A stretch of 64,000 bases of DNA. Origin: Sphingomonas oleivorans. GTDB lineage: Bacteria; Pseudomonadota; Alphaproteobacteria; Sphingomonadales; Sphingomonadaceae. Shown one piece after another: positions 26,198 to 35,608 of this stretch; the first letter of the stretch is position 1, and every line of letters begins with the position of its first letter. Under the pieces are notes generated by a model that made no database searches, was not told the DNA's origin, and saw only the letters and a program-made list of their open reading frames with translations. The DNA is taken from assembly GCF_003050615.1 (NCBI RefSeq), contig NZ_NWBU01000004.1:744001-808000 (forward strand), read 5' to 3'. A program made the translations under genes and the position numbers.

Positions 26198-27168
26198 GCG
26201 AGCGACCTCCGCATATGGATCAGGAGCGCGAGGAAGAAGGGCCCGCCGAGCATCGACATGGCGATACCGAGCCGCAGCTCGCTGACGGTCGGCGCCGCGC
26301 GGACGAGGCTGTCCGCGAGCAGCAGCAGCAGCGCGCCGCCGAGCGCGGAGGGCAGCAAGAGCGCCGAGGGCCGGCCGCCGGCGAGCGGGCGGACGATATG
26401 CGGCACCATCAGCCCGACGAAGCCGATGATCCCCGCCGATATCACCGCCGCCCCCACGCATAGTCCGACGCCGAGCACGATCAGCAATTGCAGCCGCCGG
26501 GGATCGACCCCCATCGATCGCGCCGCCTGCTCGCCCAGCGTCAGCGCGTCGAGCGAGCGCGCCGTCAGCGCCAGCGACACCACGCCCAAACCGATGATCG
26601 GCAGCGCGATACGCACATCCTGCCAACTCCGGTCGGTCAGCGCGCCCATCAGCCAGGTCACAATCTCGGACGCGGCGAAGGGCGTGGGGGCGAGACTGAT
26701 GGCGAGCGCCGTCATCGATCCGGTAACGCTGGAAAGCATCATGCCGGCCAGCGCGAACAGGATCAGGCTGCCCGATCGCCCCGCCAGCAGCGCGAGCAGC
26801 GTCATCGACACCGCCGCACCCGTCAGTGCGAAAAGGGGCAGCAGAAAGGCGGAGGCGGCATAGCCGAAGAAGAGCGACAGGACCGCACCCAGCGCCGCGC
26901 CGGAGGAAATGCCGAACAGCCCCGGATCGGCGAGTGGATTGCGCAGATAGCCCTGCATCGCGGCCCCCGCCAGGCCCAGCGCCGCGCCGACGAGCAGCGC
27001 GAGCATGGTGCGGGGCAGGCGCAGCTCGACGATGATCAGCCAGCGGGGATCGGATGCGCTCCAGGCATCCCAGGGCAGCCAGACCTTACCGGCCACCAGC
27101 GATAGGCCGATGGCGAGGAGGAGCCCCAGCAGCAGCGCCAGATTGAGGCGAAAAGGATGCGCCCTCAT
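26194..27168 (-). CDS. btuC: ABC transporter permease for cobalamin (BtuC/FecCD type)
   Basis: A 324-residue FecCD-family permease with about ten membrane helices. Conserved segments are LRLPRTMLALLVGAALGLAG with AAMQGYLRNPLADPGLFGISSGA after it, and the cytoplasmic coupling helix GEQAARSMGVDPRR. The start ATG 27168 overlaps the periplasmic protein gene by four bases. It moves corrinoids delivered by BtuF across the inner membrane with BtuD. Confidence 0.9.
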   Translation of the reverse strand: MRAHPFRLNLALLLGLLLAIGLSLVAGKVWLPWDAWSASDPRWLIIVELRLPRTMLALLVGAALGLAGAAMQGYLRNPLADPGLFGISSGAALGAVLSLFFGYAASAFLLPLFALTGAAVSMTLLALLAGRSGSLILFALAGMMLSSVTGSMTALAISLAPTPFAASEIVTWLMGALTDRSWQDVRIALPIIGLGVVSLALTARSLDALTLGEQAARSMGVDPRRLQLLIVLGVGLCVGAAVISAGIIGFVGLMVPHIVRPLAGGRPSALLLPSALGGALLLLLADSLVRAAPTVSELRLGIAMSMLGGPFFLALLIHMRRSLA

Positions 27169-27986
27169 CGCCGTGCCAGCTCCCGGCGCAGCGCGGCGAG
27201 CCGCGTCACCGCCTCGATGATCGTCGGCCCACCGCAATGGAGCAGGCGCGGCGGATAATCGCGGATCGCAATCCGCCCCGACATGCGGCGCAGCACGGGA
27301 TGCGACAGCATCCGGTCCCGCGCTTCCGCGCCCGTCGTCAGCAGCAGCTCCGGCGGCCGCGCGACGAGATGCTCCAGCGGCAGCACATCCCATTTCTTCA
27401 GGCCATAGGCCGCGCTCATATTGATGAAGCCGCTGACCCGCAGCAGCTCGTCCGCCAGCGTTCCCGATCCCGGCACCAGTCCCCCTCCCTGCCAGATCAA
27501 TGCCGGCACGTCCGGACCCTGCGCCCGCCGCGCCGCGCCGATGGCAGCCTCGATCGCCGCCGACAGCCTCTCCCCCCGCTCCGGATGGCCTGCGGCCGCT
27601 GCGATCGCCCGGATCTGCGCCTCGCTCTCGCTTATGCCCTCCGCCACGCTGAACTGGATCAGCGGGATGCGCATGCGGCGCAGCGCCTGGATGGTCGCCG
27701 GCGCGACATGCGGCCCCGCGATCACCATATCCGGCGCCAGCGCCACCACCTCCTCCGCCGTGCCCGACGTCGCCTTGAACCGCCGCGCGAGGTCGAGCGG
27801 AATCGAGCTTGCCGCCGGGTCCTGCGAATAATGGCTGATCCCCGCAATCTGCCCCGGATCGGCGACCCGCATCAGCACCGCATCGACGCACGGATTGATC
27901 GATACGATGCGCGGCGGCCTCGCCCGCGCGCTCCCGGCGCAGGCCATGGCCGCTATTATGATCAGGGCAAGGCAGCGGCCGATCAA
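27165..27986 (-). CDS. btuF: Periplasmic cobalamin-binding protein (BtuF type)
   Basis: A 273-residue helical-backbone substrate-binding protein. A short signal peptide (LALIIIAAMACAGSARA) is followed by RIVSINPCVDAVLMRVADPGQIAGISHYS, the typical first lobe, and a second lobe with VPALIWQGGGLVPGSGTL. No lipobox Cys is placed properly, so a soluble periplasmic form is likely. ATGA overlap with cobO upstream. Corrinoid specificity comes from the operon context. Confidence 0.85.
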   Translation of the reverse strand: MIGRCLALIIIAAMACAGSARARPPRIVSINPCVDAVLMRVADPGQIAGISHYSQDPAASSIPLDLARRFKATSGTAEEVVALAPDMVIAGPHVAPATIQALRRMRIPLIQFSVAEGISESEAQIRAIAAAAGHPERGERLSAAIEAAIGAARRAQGPDVPALIWQGGGLVPGSGTLADELLRVSGFINMSAAYGLKKWDVLPLEHLVARPPELLLTTGAEARDRMLSHPVLRRMSGRIAIRDYPPRLLHCGGPTIIEAVTRLAALRRELARR

Positions 27987-28594
27987 TATTCGACCCCCTT
28001 CTGCGCCTTGAAGCCCGCCTTGAACGGATGCTTCACCTCGCCAAATTCGGTGATGAGATCGGCAAGCTCTGTCAGCGCCGGCTTCGCGTTGCGGCCGGTG
28101 ATGCAGATATGCTTGCTGAGCGGACGATCCTTCAGGAAATCGACAATCTCCCCGATCGGCAGCGTGTCATCGCGCAGCACGATATTGAGTTCATCGAGGA
28201 TGATGAAGTCGTAGTCCGGATCGAGGATCAGTTCCTTCGATCGCTCCCACGCCGCGCGCGCCGCCGCGATATCCCGCGCGCGATCCTGCGTGTCCCAGGT
28301 GAAGCCCTCGCCCATCACCTCGAAGGTCAGCAGATCGGGATAGGCGTGAAAGAAATTCTTCTCCCCCGTCTCCCAGCTTCCCTTCACATATTGGACGATC
28401 CCCACCTTCATGCCCCAGCCGATGCTGCGGATCGCCATGCCGAAGGCAGAGGAGGATTTGCCCTTGCCATTGCCCGTATGGACGATCAGCAGGCCGCGCT
28501 CGAGCGTCCGGCGCGCCTGCATCTTCGCGCGCGCCTGCTGGATACGCAGCATCCGTGCATTATGGCGGGCATGATCCGCCTCCGTCCCCGTCAT
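27983..28594 (-). CDS. cobO: Corrinoid adenosyltransferase (CobO/BtuR type)
   Basis: A 203-residue ATP:corrinoid adenosyltransferase with the P-loop GNGKGKSS (residues 41-48), VQYVKGSWETGEKNFF, and DFIILDELNIVLRDD followed by ITGRNAK. It transfers the adenosyl group to Co(I) corrinoid. The start ATG 28594 gives an ATGA overlap with the aminotransferase gene, while ATG 28606 is a weaker alternative. Confidence 0.92.
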   Translation of the reverse strand: MTGTEADHARHNARMLRIQQARAKMQARRTLERGLLIVHTGNGKGKSSSAFGMAIRSIGWGMKVGIVQYVKGSWETGEKNFFHAYPDLLTFEVMGEGFTWDTQDRARDIAAARAAWERSKELILDPDYDFIILDELNIVLRDDTLPIGEIVDFLKDRPLSKHICITGRNAKPALTELADLITEFGEVKHPFKAGFKAQKGVEY

Positions 28595-29610
28595 CCCATT
28601 CTCCATCCGTCGAGCGCGGCCGCGAGCCGCGCCCATTGTTCCTCATTGCCCGGGAGGCCGATGCGCAGCCGATCGGGCTCCGCCGCGAAGGGCCGGGTCA
28701 GGATCGCCCGGGCGGCAAGGTGCCGGAACAGCGCATCCGCGTCACGCGAAAGGACCAGCCGGAAAAGCGACGTCCCGCCCATCAGCTCCAGCCCACTCGC
28801 CCCAAGCAGCGCGTCCAGCCGGCCTGCCGCTTCGCTGATCCGAATGCGTTGCGCGGCCTGCCAATCCCGGTCGCGATAGGCCGCCTTCCCGATCGTGATG
28901 GCGGGGCCCGAAAGCGGCCAATCCCCCAGCATCGCGCGGAACAGCATCGCGATCGCCGGCGGCGCGATCAGGAAGCCGAGCCGCAATCCCGCCAGCCCGA
29001 AAAACTTGCCGAAGGAACGGAGCAGGATCAGCCCCTCGCCGCACTCGCCCCCGAGGCTCGTCTCGGGCGCCGCATCGGCGAATGCCTCGTCGACGATCAG
29101 CCAGCCTCCGCGCCACGCCAACCGGGCCGATACCGCGAGCAGCCGCTCCCGCGCGATAATTCGCCCGTCCGGATTATTGGGGTTGGCGAGCAGGACGATG
29201 TCGAACCGTTCAGCGGCCTCCTCGATCCGATCGGCGGATATGGCGCTGACCGGTGCTCCCTCCCATGCCGTGACATGGCCCGAATAGCCGGGGCGGACGA
29301 CCGCCACCGTCCGGTTCGGAAACAGCCGGCCAAGCAGGCGCAGCGCCAGGTCGCTCCCCGGCACCGCGACCGTCTCCACAGCCTCTCCGGTGCCGAAACA
29401 GGTCGCGGCCGCCGCTTCGAGCGCGGCCAACGCCTCAGGCGCGGGCAGCCGCGCAAGCGCGGAAGGATCGATCGCAGCCGGATAGGCCCAAGGGCTGATG
29501 CCGGTCGAAAGGTCGACCCAGGGAAGCGCGCCGGGAAAGGCGGCGCGCGCAGCCTCGATCCGCCCGCCATGGCTGCGGAACGGATCGAGGCTGGCGCCGC
29601 CGCCTACCAT
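28591..29610 (-). CDS. cobC: Threonine-phosphate decarboxylase-like aminotransferase (CobC/CobD)
   Basis: A 339-residue class I/II PLP enzyme. The substrate motif NPNNPDG is at residues 143-149, the PLP Asp in IVDEAFAD, and the Schiff-base lysine K202 in RSFGKFFGLAGLRLGF. In B12 clusters this protein makes (R)-1-amino-2-propanol phosphate from threonine phosphate for the nucleotide-loop linker. Nomenclature differs (CobC in the aerobic, CobD in the Salmonella scheme). It starts 3 bp after the btuB stop. Confidence 0.88.
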   Translation of the reverse strand: MVGGGASLDPFRSHGGRIEAARAAFPGALPWVDLSTGISPWAYPAAIDPSALARLPAPEALAALEAAAATCFGTGEAVETVAVPGSDLALRLLGRLFPNRTVAVVRPGYSGHVTAWEGAPVSAISADRIEEAAERFDIVLLANPNNPDGRIIARERLLAVSARLAWRGGWLIVDEAFADAAPETSLGGECGEGLILLRSFGKFFGLAGLRLGFLIAPPAIAMLFRAMLGDWPLSGPAITIGKAAYRDRDWQAAQRIRISEAAGRLDALLGASGLELMGGTSLFRLVLSRDADALFRHLAARAILTRPFAAEPDRLRIGLPGNEEQWARLAAALDGWRMG

Positions 29611-29613
29611 GGT

Positions 29614-31524
29614 TCAGTAGCTCAGCCGCACGCCGACATAGCCGGCCCGGCCGGGCGTGCCATAACGGTAGATCGTCTCATAATCCGCATCGAACAGATT
29701 CTCGATCCGGCCATAAAGCTCGATCCCCTCCGTCAGCGGGAAGGAGGCGCGCAGATCTGCGAGGACATAGCCTTCCAGCTCGCGGCGATTGGCGGCATCG
29801 TCGAAGCTCGATCCGACATGGGTCAGCGTCGCGCCCGTCTCCAGCCCGAAGGGCCAGCGATAATCGATCAGCGTGGTCAGGCTGTGCGCCGGCCGCCGGT
29901 TGAGCGCCTTGCCGAAATTGGCGCTGCCCTTCGACCGGTTCTCCGCGTCGAGATAGGTGTAGCTCGTCTGGACGCGCAACGCATCGACGGGCCGGATCGC
30001 CAGCATCACTTCCGCGCCCTGCGCGCGCGCCTTGGCGACATTGTCATAGGTGCCGAACGGCCGCCCGGCGCAGATGCCGACGGGCTGCAGGCAGGATACG
30101 AAATTGATCAGATCATCGCTGTCGCGGTGGAACCATGTGGCACCCGCCTCGATCGCGCCGTCCAGCAGCCGCTGCGTAATGCCCGCATCCCAGCCCTTGG
30201 CGCGCTCGGGCCGCAGCGTCTCATTCCCATATTCGCTCTTGAGCTGATAGAGGGTCGGCGCTTTGAAGCCCTCGCTATAGCTGGCGCGCAGGGTGGTCGC
30301 GCCGCTGTTCGGCGTCCAGACGCCGCTCGCGCCGAAGGTGGTTTCCCCGCCGAAGCGGCTGTGATGATCGTAGCGCACGCCGCCCGTCGCGGTGAAGCCG
30401 GCAAAGGGCGTCGCGACGATCTGGCCATAGATGCTCTCGATCCGCGCCCGCGCCGGATCGCTCGCGACACCATAGCTGGCGGTGCGGAAGCGCGAGACTT
30501 CCCGCTCCGCGCCGAAGGTCGCCTGCCACTGATCGGCAAGATCGACGACGCCCTGATATTCCAGCCGCTCATTGCGTCCCTTGCCCCTGAAGGTCTCGAA
30601 CGCGAGGTCGGGATCGAAATTGCTGCGGCGCGTATTGGTATAGGCGAAGCCCAGCCGGTTGCGGAAACGCCCGTCGAACAGCGCGGCATTGAGCCCGCCA
30701 TAGCCGACCAGCTCCTTCGTCCGGCCATATTCACGCGTATCGGCGAAGGTGAAGGCCGGGGCCGGGAAGCCATCGATCCCCACCCGCCCGTTGGAATACC
30801 AGCCGCGCAGATCGACCGAGACAGCTTTGGACAGAGCGACGTTCACATTCGCATTCGCGCCATAGTTGCGATAGCCGTCGCGCTCGCGCCCGCCGCGATC
30901 CGCGTTGAAGGCGGAAATGCCGTCGGTGCGGAAATAGCCTGCGCCTGCGCTCGCCGAAACCGACCCCGCCTTGCCCGAGACATTGCCGACGAGCTGCGCG
31001 CTGTCATGATAGCCATATTCGCCGCGCGCATTGATCGCGAGCCGCTCGCTCGGCGGGATGGTGATGAGATTGACGACGCCGCCGATCGCCTGGCTTCCCC
31101 AGAGCACCGACTGCGGCCCGCGCAGCACCTCGATGCGCGCGATATTGCCCAGCAGCAGATTGCCGAAGTTGAAGCCGCCGCCCGGCGAGGAGGGATCGTT
31201 GAGCTTGACGCCATCGATCAGCGCCACGGTCTGCTCGCTCTCCGCGCCGCGAATGAAGACCGAAGTCGAGCTCCCGATGCCGCCATTGCGGGTGAGGGTG
31301 ACGCCCGGCACGGTGCGCAGCAGATCGGCGACCGTCGCCGTCTGGCGCATGAGGATTTCCTGATGGTCGATCACCGAAATGGACTGGCCGATGCGCGAGA
31401 GCGGCTGCTCGGCGCGGTTCGCGGTGACGACGACGATATCTTCGGACGGCGCTTCGGCCGCCCAGGCGATGCCCGGCGCCGCCAGCGCCACGGCCGCCAG
31501 GAGAGGATGGAGATTCGAACGCAT
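29614..31524 (-). CDS. btuB: TonB-dependent cobalamin receptor (BtuB type)
   Basis: A 636-residue outer membrane receptor. The signal peptide ends AWAAEA, the TonB box is EDIVVVTA, the plug has SISVIDHQEILMRQTATVADLLRTVPGV and LIDGVKLNDPS, and the barrel ends RIENLFDADYETIYRYGTPGRAGYVGVRLSY (read in parts), close to classical BtuB. AAGGGGGA precedes ATG 31524. It is the first gene after a cobalamin riboswitch and heads the B12 operon. An in-frame ATG at 31620 lies in the leader without a ribosome binding site and was rejected. Confidence 0.93.
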   Translation of the reverse strand: MRSNLHPLLAAVALAAPGIAWAAEAPSEDIVVVTANRAEQPLSRIGQSISVIDHQEILMRQTATVADLLRTVPGVTLTRNGGIGSSTSVFIRGAESEQTVALIDGVKLNDPSSPGGGFNFGNLLLGNIARIEVLRGPQSVLWGSQAIGGVVNLITIPPSERLAINARGEYGYHDSAQLVGNVSGKAGSVSASAGAGYFRTDGISAFNADRGGRERDGYRNYGANANVNVALSKAVSVDLRGWYSNGRVGIDGFPAPAFTFADTREYGRTKELVGYGGLNAALFDGRFRNRLGFAYTNTRRSNFDPDLAFETFRGKGRNERLEYQGVVDLADQWQATFGAEREVSRFRTASYGVASDPARARIESIYGQIVATPFAGFTATGGVRYDHHSRFGGETTFGASGVWTPNSGATTLRASYSEGFKAPTLYQLKSEYGNETLRPERAKGWDAGITQRLLDGAIEAGATWFHRDSDDLINFVSCLQPVGICAGRPFGTYDNVAKARAQGAEVMLAIRPVDALRVQTSYTYLDAENRSKGSANFGKALNRRPAHSLTTLIDYRWPFGLETGATLTHVGSSFDDAANRRELEGYVLADLRASFPLTEGIELYGRIENLFDADYETIYRYGTPGRAGYVGVRLSY

Positions 31525-31687
31525 ATTTCCCCCTTGATAAACAACGGGGTCGCACGCGCCGGGCAGGACGGCATGTCTCGCGAATGCGGAAAGAAATTCC
31601 TCCCCACGCACGCAACCCATAGGACGTCGTCACGCGAGGAAGCCCTCGATCGCCCGGCACACCCCGTCCGCGCGAAGGATCGACCGC

Positions 31688-31862
31688 GACAGGCAGGTCT
31701 CCTGGCTCCCGGGTCCGCGCCCTCGCCCTGTCTTCCCGGATGATCCCATCCAGTGACGTCAGGGGGCGAAGGCTCGCCGGTCACAGTTGCGGGGGCAGCC
31801 CCGGATCATGGAGAAAGCTCCACTTCCGGGTTCCCTTTTGATCCCATCTCTGGGAACCTGTC
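31688..31862 (-). promoter_or_regulatory. Cobalamin riboswitch
   Basis: On the minus strand the conserved elements appear in the right order. The P1 strand GACAGG (31857-31862) pairs with CCTGTC (31688-31693). Next come AAAAGGGAAC, CCCCGCAACTGTGA (31781-31794) and, near the 3' end, the B12 box AGCCAGGAGACCTGCC (31692-31707). A further 163 nt separate the aptamer from the btuB start, room for the expression platform. Bound adenosylcobalamin should turn off the ten-gene operon. The rest of 31525-31902 holds no gene. Confidence 0.95.
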
Positions 31863-31902
31863 ACGCAGGCCCCCTTAGTGCGGCGCTGAAAGGGAGGCAA
31901 GA

Positions 31903-32421
31903 TTGGCGGGGCCCGGAAAAGTGACACTGATTCTGGGCGGCGCGCGATCGGGGAAGAGCCGGCTGGCGCAGACGATGGCGGAGGAGCATGCCGGCCCCCT
32001 CCTCTATCTCGCCACGGGCCAGCCCTTCGACGCGGAGATGACGGATCGCATCGCCCGTCATCAGGCCGATCGCGGCCCCCGCTGGCGCACGGTCGAATGC
32101 CCCCTCGACCTGCCGGAGACGATCGCCCGGGAAGATGCGTCCGACCGGCTGCTGCTCATCGACTGCCTCACGCTCTGGCTCAGCAATTTGCTGCTTGGAG
32201 AGCATGATATTGAGGCGCGCGCCCAGGCCCTGCTTGCAGCACTTGCCGACGCGAAAGGCCGGATCATCCTCGTCACGAACGAGGTGGGGCTCGGCATCGT
32301 GCCCGAAAATGCGCTGGCCCGCAGCTTCCGCGACGAGGCCGGCCGGCTCAACCAGCGCATTGCCGCCGCCGCCCAGAGCGTCATCCTCGTCGCGGCGGGG
32401 CTCAGCCTTATCTTGAAGTGA
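31903..32421 (+). CDS. cobU: Adenosylcobinamide kinase/guanylyltransferase
   Basis: A 172-residue CobU/CobP protein. The P-loop GGARSGKS is at residues 12-19, followed by LYLATGQPFDAEM, RHQADRGPRWRTVECP and LLIDCLTLWLSNLL, then TNEVGLGIVPENALARSFRDEAG with NQRIA. All are diagnostic. It phosphorylates adenosylcobinamide and adds GMP before CobS acts. The start is TTG 31903 with GGGAGG five bases upstream. It is divergent from btuB, so it is not covered by the riboswitch. Confidence 0.92.
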   Translation: MAGPGKVTLILGGARSGKSRLAQTMAEEHAGPLLYLATGQPFDAEMTDRIARHQADRGPRWRTVECPLDLPETIAREDASDRLLLIDCLTLWLSNLLLGEHDIEARAQALLAALADAKGRIILVTNEVGLGIVPENALARSFRDEAGRLNQRIAAAAQSVILVAAGLSLILK

Positions 32422-32462
32422 AGATCGCCCCCGACGGCAAGTCGGTCAGCCCCTCGCCTCCG

Positions 32463-35400
32463 TCAGACTTCGGCCTGGAGCAGATGGCCGGCGCAGCAGG
32501 CCGCACGGCTGCTTTCGACATAATGGGCGTCCTGCCACCAATAATGCTGATGCGCCGCCGTGATCGGCGGAAGCATACGGTTTTCGACTTCCGCCTGCCG
32601 GCTCTTCGCGAAGGGCTTCATCAGCCCGTCGATCGTATGGACGATGCCGTTCGCCATCACCTGCCGGATCGCAGCGAGATCCTCGATCCGCGCGAGCGGA
32701 TCGCCCTCCACCGCGATCAGATCGGCCAGCGCGCCCGGCGCGATCCTGCCGACCGGCTCGTCGAGGAAATCGCCCGAATGGCGCGTGGCGCTGAGCAGCA
32801 CGTCATGCGTCGAAACGCCGAAGCGGGCCATCGCGCGAAGGTTCAGGTGCAGGCTGACCGCGACGAAATCGATCGGCGCATCGGTCCCCGAAATGACGTG
32901 CCAACCCTGGGCCAGCGTATCGCGGATCTGCGCGATATTGCGTTCGAGCGCGGCGAGCAGCGGCGCCCGATCGCCTTCGCGCATCGCCTTCACCCGCGCC
33001 TGCAGCTTGGCATATTCCCAGGGCGGGAAAAGCGTGCGGATGCGCGGATCGTCCGCCAGCGACGAATCCTCGCCGAGCAGGACGCCGGCGGAAAAGAGCG
33101 TGGGCGTCCGCCCCGCCTTCGCCTTGGCGAACAGCCGCGTCACATCCTTATAGCCCGCGCCGAGCGCCGTCACCGTGCGCGAATAGCCATAGCGGCTGGT
33201 GGCGCCGAGATGCTCCATACAGTCGCTGCCGATGTTGAGCGCGGGATAATGGTAATGCGAGCTGATATGCACGCCCATATCATGCGCGGCGGCGATCACC
33301 TTGGCCTGCTCGCTATGGGGCAGCCGCACATAGGCCTTGACCATGTCGTAGGAGAGGGCCTCGGCGCGCGACAGTTCGAGCGCCATCTGCCCCGGCTCGG
33401 TCACCGGCCGCATGAAATTGTAGAAGATGCGCGATCCGTCGATCGCCTCGCCCGTGGCATAATGGCGCGGCGCGATGCGGGCGCCGGAATCGATCGCCTC
33501 GCGATCCTCCACCATCTGATAGGCGGGCGCGCCGAGCGACCGGGTGGCGGTGATCCCCATCGCCAGCCAGATCCGCCCCATGCGGTCGCCATAGCCATAG
33601 CCCGCCATCTGCCGATGCGTGTGCATGTCGATCAGGCCGGGCAGCACCGTAAGGCCGGACGCATCGATCAGCTTCGCATTCGCATCGGACGGCGCTCGCC
33701 CACCATGCGGCATGATCGACAGGATCCGGTTGGACTCGATCATGATGTCGACATCGCGCTTGTAGCGCGGCTCGCTGCTGTCCCACAGCCGGCCCGCGCG
33801 CACGATCGTCCGCCCCTCGGGACGCGCATTGGCCCAGCCCAAGGCCACCGGCACGGTGCGCGGTGCGCCGCCGGCAAGCGGCACGAGGCGGAGCTTGCCG
33901 TTGCTCAGATAGAGGAGCGTTTTGGAATCGCCGCTCCAGCTCGGCGCGTCGGTCACTTCGGTGGTGAGCTGGCGCGGCGCGCCGGTGAACGCACCCGTCG
34001 CATCGACCGGCACGACCCACAAAGTGCTGCCCATGACATAGGCGATATGGCTGCCGTCGGGCGACCAGACGGGCCCGTCGTCGCCGCGCGTCGACAAGGA
34101 TTTGAAGGGTGCGACCGGCGCATAGCTGCCCTTGCCGGTCGCCCGGTCGATCGTCAGTATCTCGCTCAGCCCCTCGCGATAGCGGGCCGCGATCGGCTTG
34201 AAGGCGGCGATGGCGATCGTCCGCGCGCCCGGGCCGAAGCTCGGCCGGCCGGGTTCCCACAGTGCATCATAGACCCTCTGCACCGCGCCCGTCGCAACCG
34301 AGACGGTATGGACCGCACCTTCCTGATTGATGAAGGCGATGAGGCTTCCGTCCTGCGACCAGCTCCCCCAGACCGCGGCCGAATCGGGCAGGTTGGTGAG
34401 CTGCCGATCCGTGCCGGCGGCGAGATCGCGCAGCCAGATGTCGAGCGTGCCGCCCCGGTCCGACGAATAGGAAATATAGCGCCCATCGGGCGACCAGGCG
34501 GGATCGCATTTGAACGAGGCGTCGGCGATCAGCCGCTCGGGCCGCTTGCCGATCTCCATCGTCCAAATGTCGTTGAGCGCGCGGAAGGCGACGCACCTGC
34601 CGTCCGGCGACAGCACCGGGCCGGAAATGCCCACCACCGGCCGTTCGGTCCGCGAGGTGAAGTCGCGATGCTTCTTCGCATAATCGGGGGTGGTAACGGG
34701 CACGCTGATCGTGACGGGAACGATGTCGGCCGCGCCCCCGCCCGATTTCCGCCTGAGCTTGCCGCTCGCCCCATAAAGGAAGCTCCCGTCGGGCAGCCAG
34801 CCGACACGGAAGGGATAGACATCCTCTCCGCTGACGATCGGCTCGCCCGCGCGGATCAGTCGCGCCTCGCCATTCTCGATCACCGTATAATGAAGCGCGC
34901 CGTCCGGCCCGAAGCTCGGCGCGCGCAGCTCGACCGGGCGGAAGCGCTCCCCGCTCGGCTTCACCGACGCGACCATCGTGGCCGCGCCATCGAGACCCAT
35001 CACCATCAGCCGGGTGCCGTCCGCGACATAGGCGATCTTCGTCCCGTCGCGCGACCAGGCCGGCTCCGAATCCTGCGAGTTGCCCTGCGAGACCATCCGC
35101 ACCGCGCCGGTCGCCACGTCCAGCACATGGATGGCGTAACGGCCCGGCCGGTCGGACGAAAAGGCGATCGACCGTCCATCGGGCGAATAACGGATCTCGC
35201 GATGGTCGTTCTGGCCATGCGTCAGCTGACGCAGGCGGCTGCCGTCGGGGGCGATCGTCCAGATATGGAAATTGCCCGAGCGATAGGATTGGAAGGCGAT
35301 CAGCGTGCCGTCCGGCGACCAGTCCGGCTGGGCGATATCGCCGAAATCGTCGGTCAGCCTACGGGCCGCGCCGCCGGAAACCGGCGCGATCCAGAGAATG

Positions 35401-35594
35401 CCGAGCTGATCGAACGCGACCCATTTACCGTCCGGCGAGGTGGCGATGGCGATGTTGGTCGCCTCGTCGAGCTCCACCATCTCCTTGGGCGACGGCAGGC
35501 GCCGGCCCGCGGTCGGGGTCGCGCCGGTGAGCGCGATCGCCGCACCCCCGGCGATCAAGGCGGTCCGGCGGCTGATGCCTTCCTTGCTGTTCAT
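32463..35594 (-). CDS. Exported beta-propeller (PD40) amidohydrolase
   Basis: A 1043-residue protein with a Tat-like N-terminus (SRRTALIAGGAAIALTGA). The N-terminal half carries repeated TolB/PD40 blades with the recurring motif SPDGxxIAF or WSPDG. The C-terminal half is an amidohydrolase with the metal motif HTH in DMHTHRQMAG (about residue 655), HISSHYHYP, a conserved SGTDAP near the C-terminus and the ending GxIAPGALADLIAVEGDPL. It is 14 bp downstream of the STN-type TonB receptor, so it probably processes the imported compound. An amide, cyclic imide or peptide is plausible; the substrate is unknown. Confidence 0.87.
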   Translation of the reverse strand: MNSKEGISRRTALIAGGAAIALTGATPTAGRRLPSPKEMVELDEATNIAIATSPDGKWVAFDQLGILWIAPVSGGAARRLTDDFGDIAQPDWSPDGTLIAFQSYRSGNFHIWTIAPDGSRLRQLTHGQNDHREIRYSPDGRSIAFSSDRPGRYAIHVLDVATGAVRMVSQGNSQDSEPAWSRDGTKIAYVADGTRLMVMGLDGAATMVASVKPSGERFRPVELRAPSFGPDGALHYTVIENGEARLIRAGEPIVSGEDVYPFRVGWLPDGSFLYGASGKLRRKSGGGAADIVPVTISVPVTTPDYAKKHRDFTSRTERPVVGISGPVLSPDGRCVAFRALNDIWTMEIGKRPERLIADASFKCDPAWSPDGRYISYSSDRGGTLDIWLRDLAAGTDRQLTNLPDSAAVWGSWSQDGSLIAFINQEGAVHTVSVATGAVQRVYDALWEPGRPSFGPGARTIAIAAFKPIAARYREGLSEILTIDRATGKGSYAPVAPFKSLSTRGDDGPVWSPDGSHIAYVMGSTLWVVPVDATGAFTGAPRQLTTEVTDAPSWSGDSKTLLYLSNGKLRLVPLAGGAPRTVPVALGWANARPEGRTIVRAGRLWDSSEPRYKRDVDIMIESNRILSIMPHGGRAPSDANAKLIDASGLTVLPGLIDMHTHRQMAGYGYGDRMGRIWLAMGITATRSLGAPAYQMVEDREAIDSGARIAPRHYATGEAIDGSRIFYNFMRPVTEPGQMALELSRAEALSYDMVKAYVRLPHSEQAKVIAAAHDMGVHISSHYHYPALNIGSDCMEHLGATSRYGYSRTVTALGAGYKDVTRLFAKAKAGRTPTLFSAGVLLGEDSSLADDPRIRTLFPPWEYAKLQARVKAMREGDRAPLLAALERNIAQIRDTLAQGWHVISGTDAPIDFVAVSLHLNLRAMARFGVSTHDVLLSATRHSGDFLDEPVGRIAPGALADLIAVEGDPLARIEDLAAIRQVMANGIVHTIDGLMKPFAKSRQAEVENRMLPPITAAHQHYWWQDAHYVESSRAACCAGHLLQAEV

Positions 35595-35608
35595 CAACTT
35601 ACCCCGCC

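Noticed and set aside
31525-31620. N-terminal extension of btuB to ATG 31620
   Set aside because: The extension lies in the riboswitch leader without ribosome binding site; the signal peptide starts at 31524.
28555-31743. Very long plus-strand open frame opposite btuB and cobC (about 1060 codons)
   Set aside because: It is antisense to clear genes, rich in Arg/Gly/Pro with no domain motif, and results from GC-rich third-position bias.
32431-32445. Small hairpin CCGAC/GTCGG after cobU
   Set aside because: Only 5 bp with no U-tract; not enough to call a terminator.
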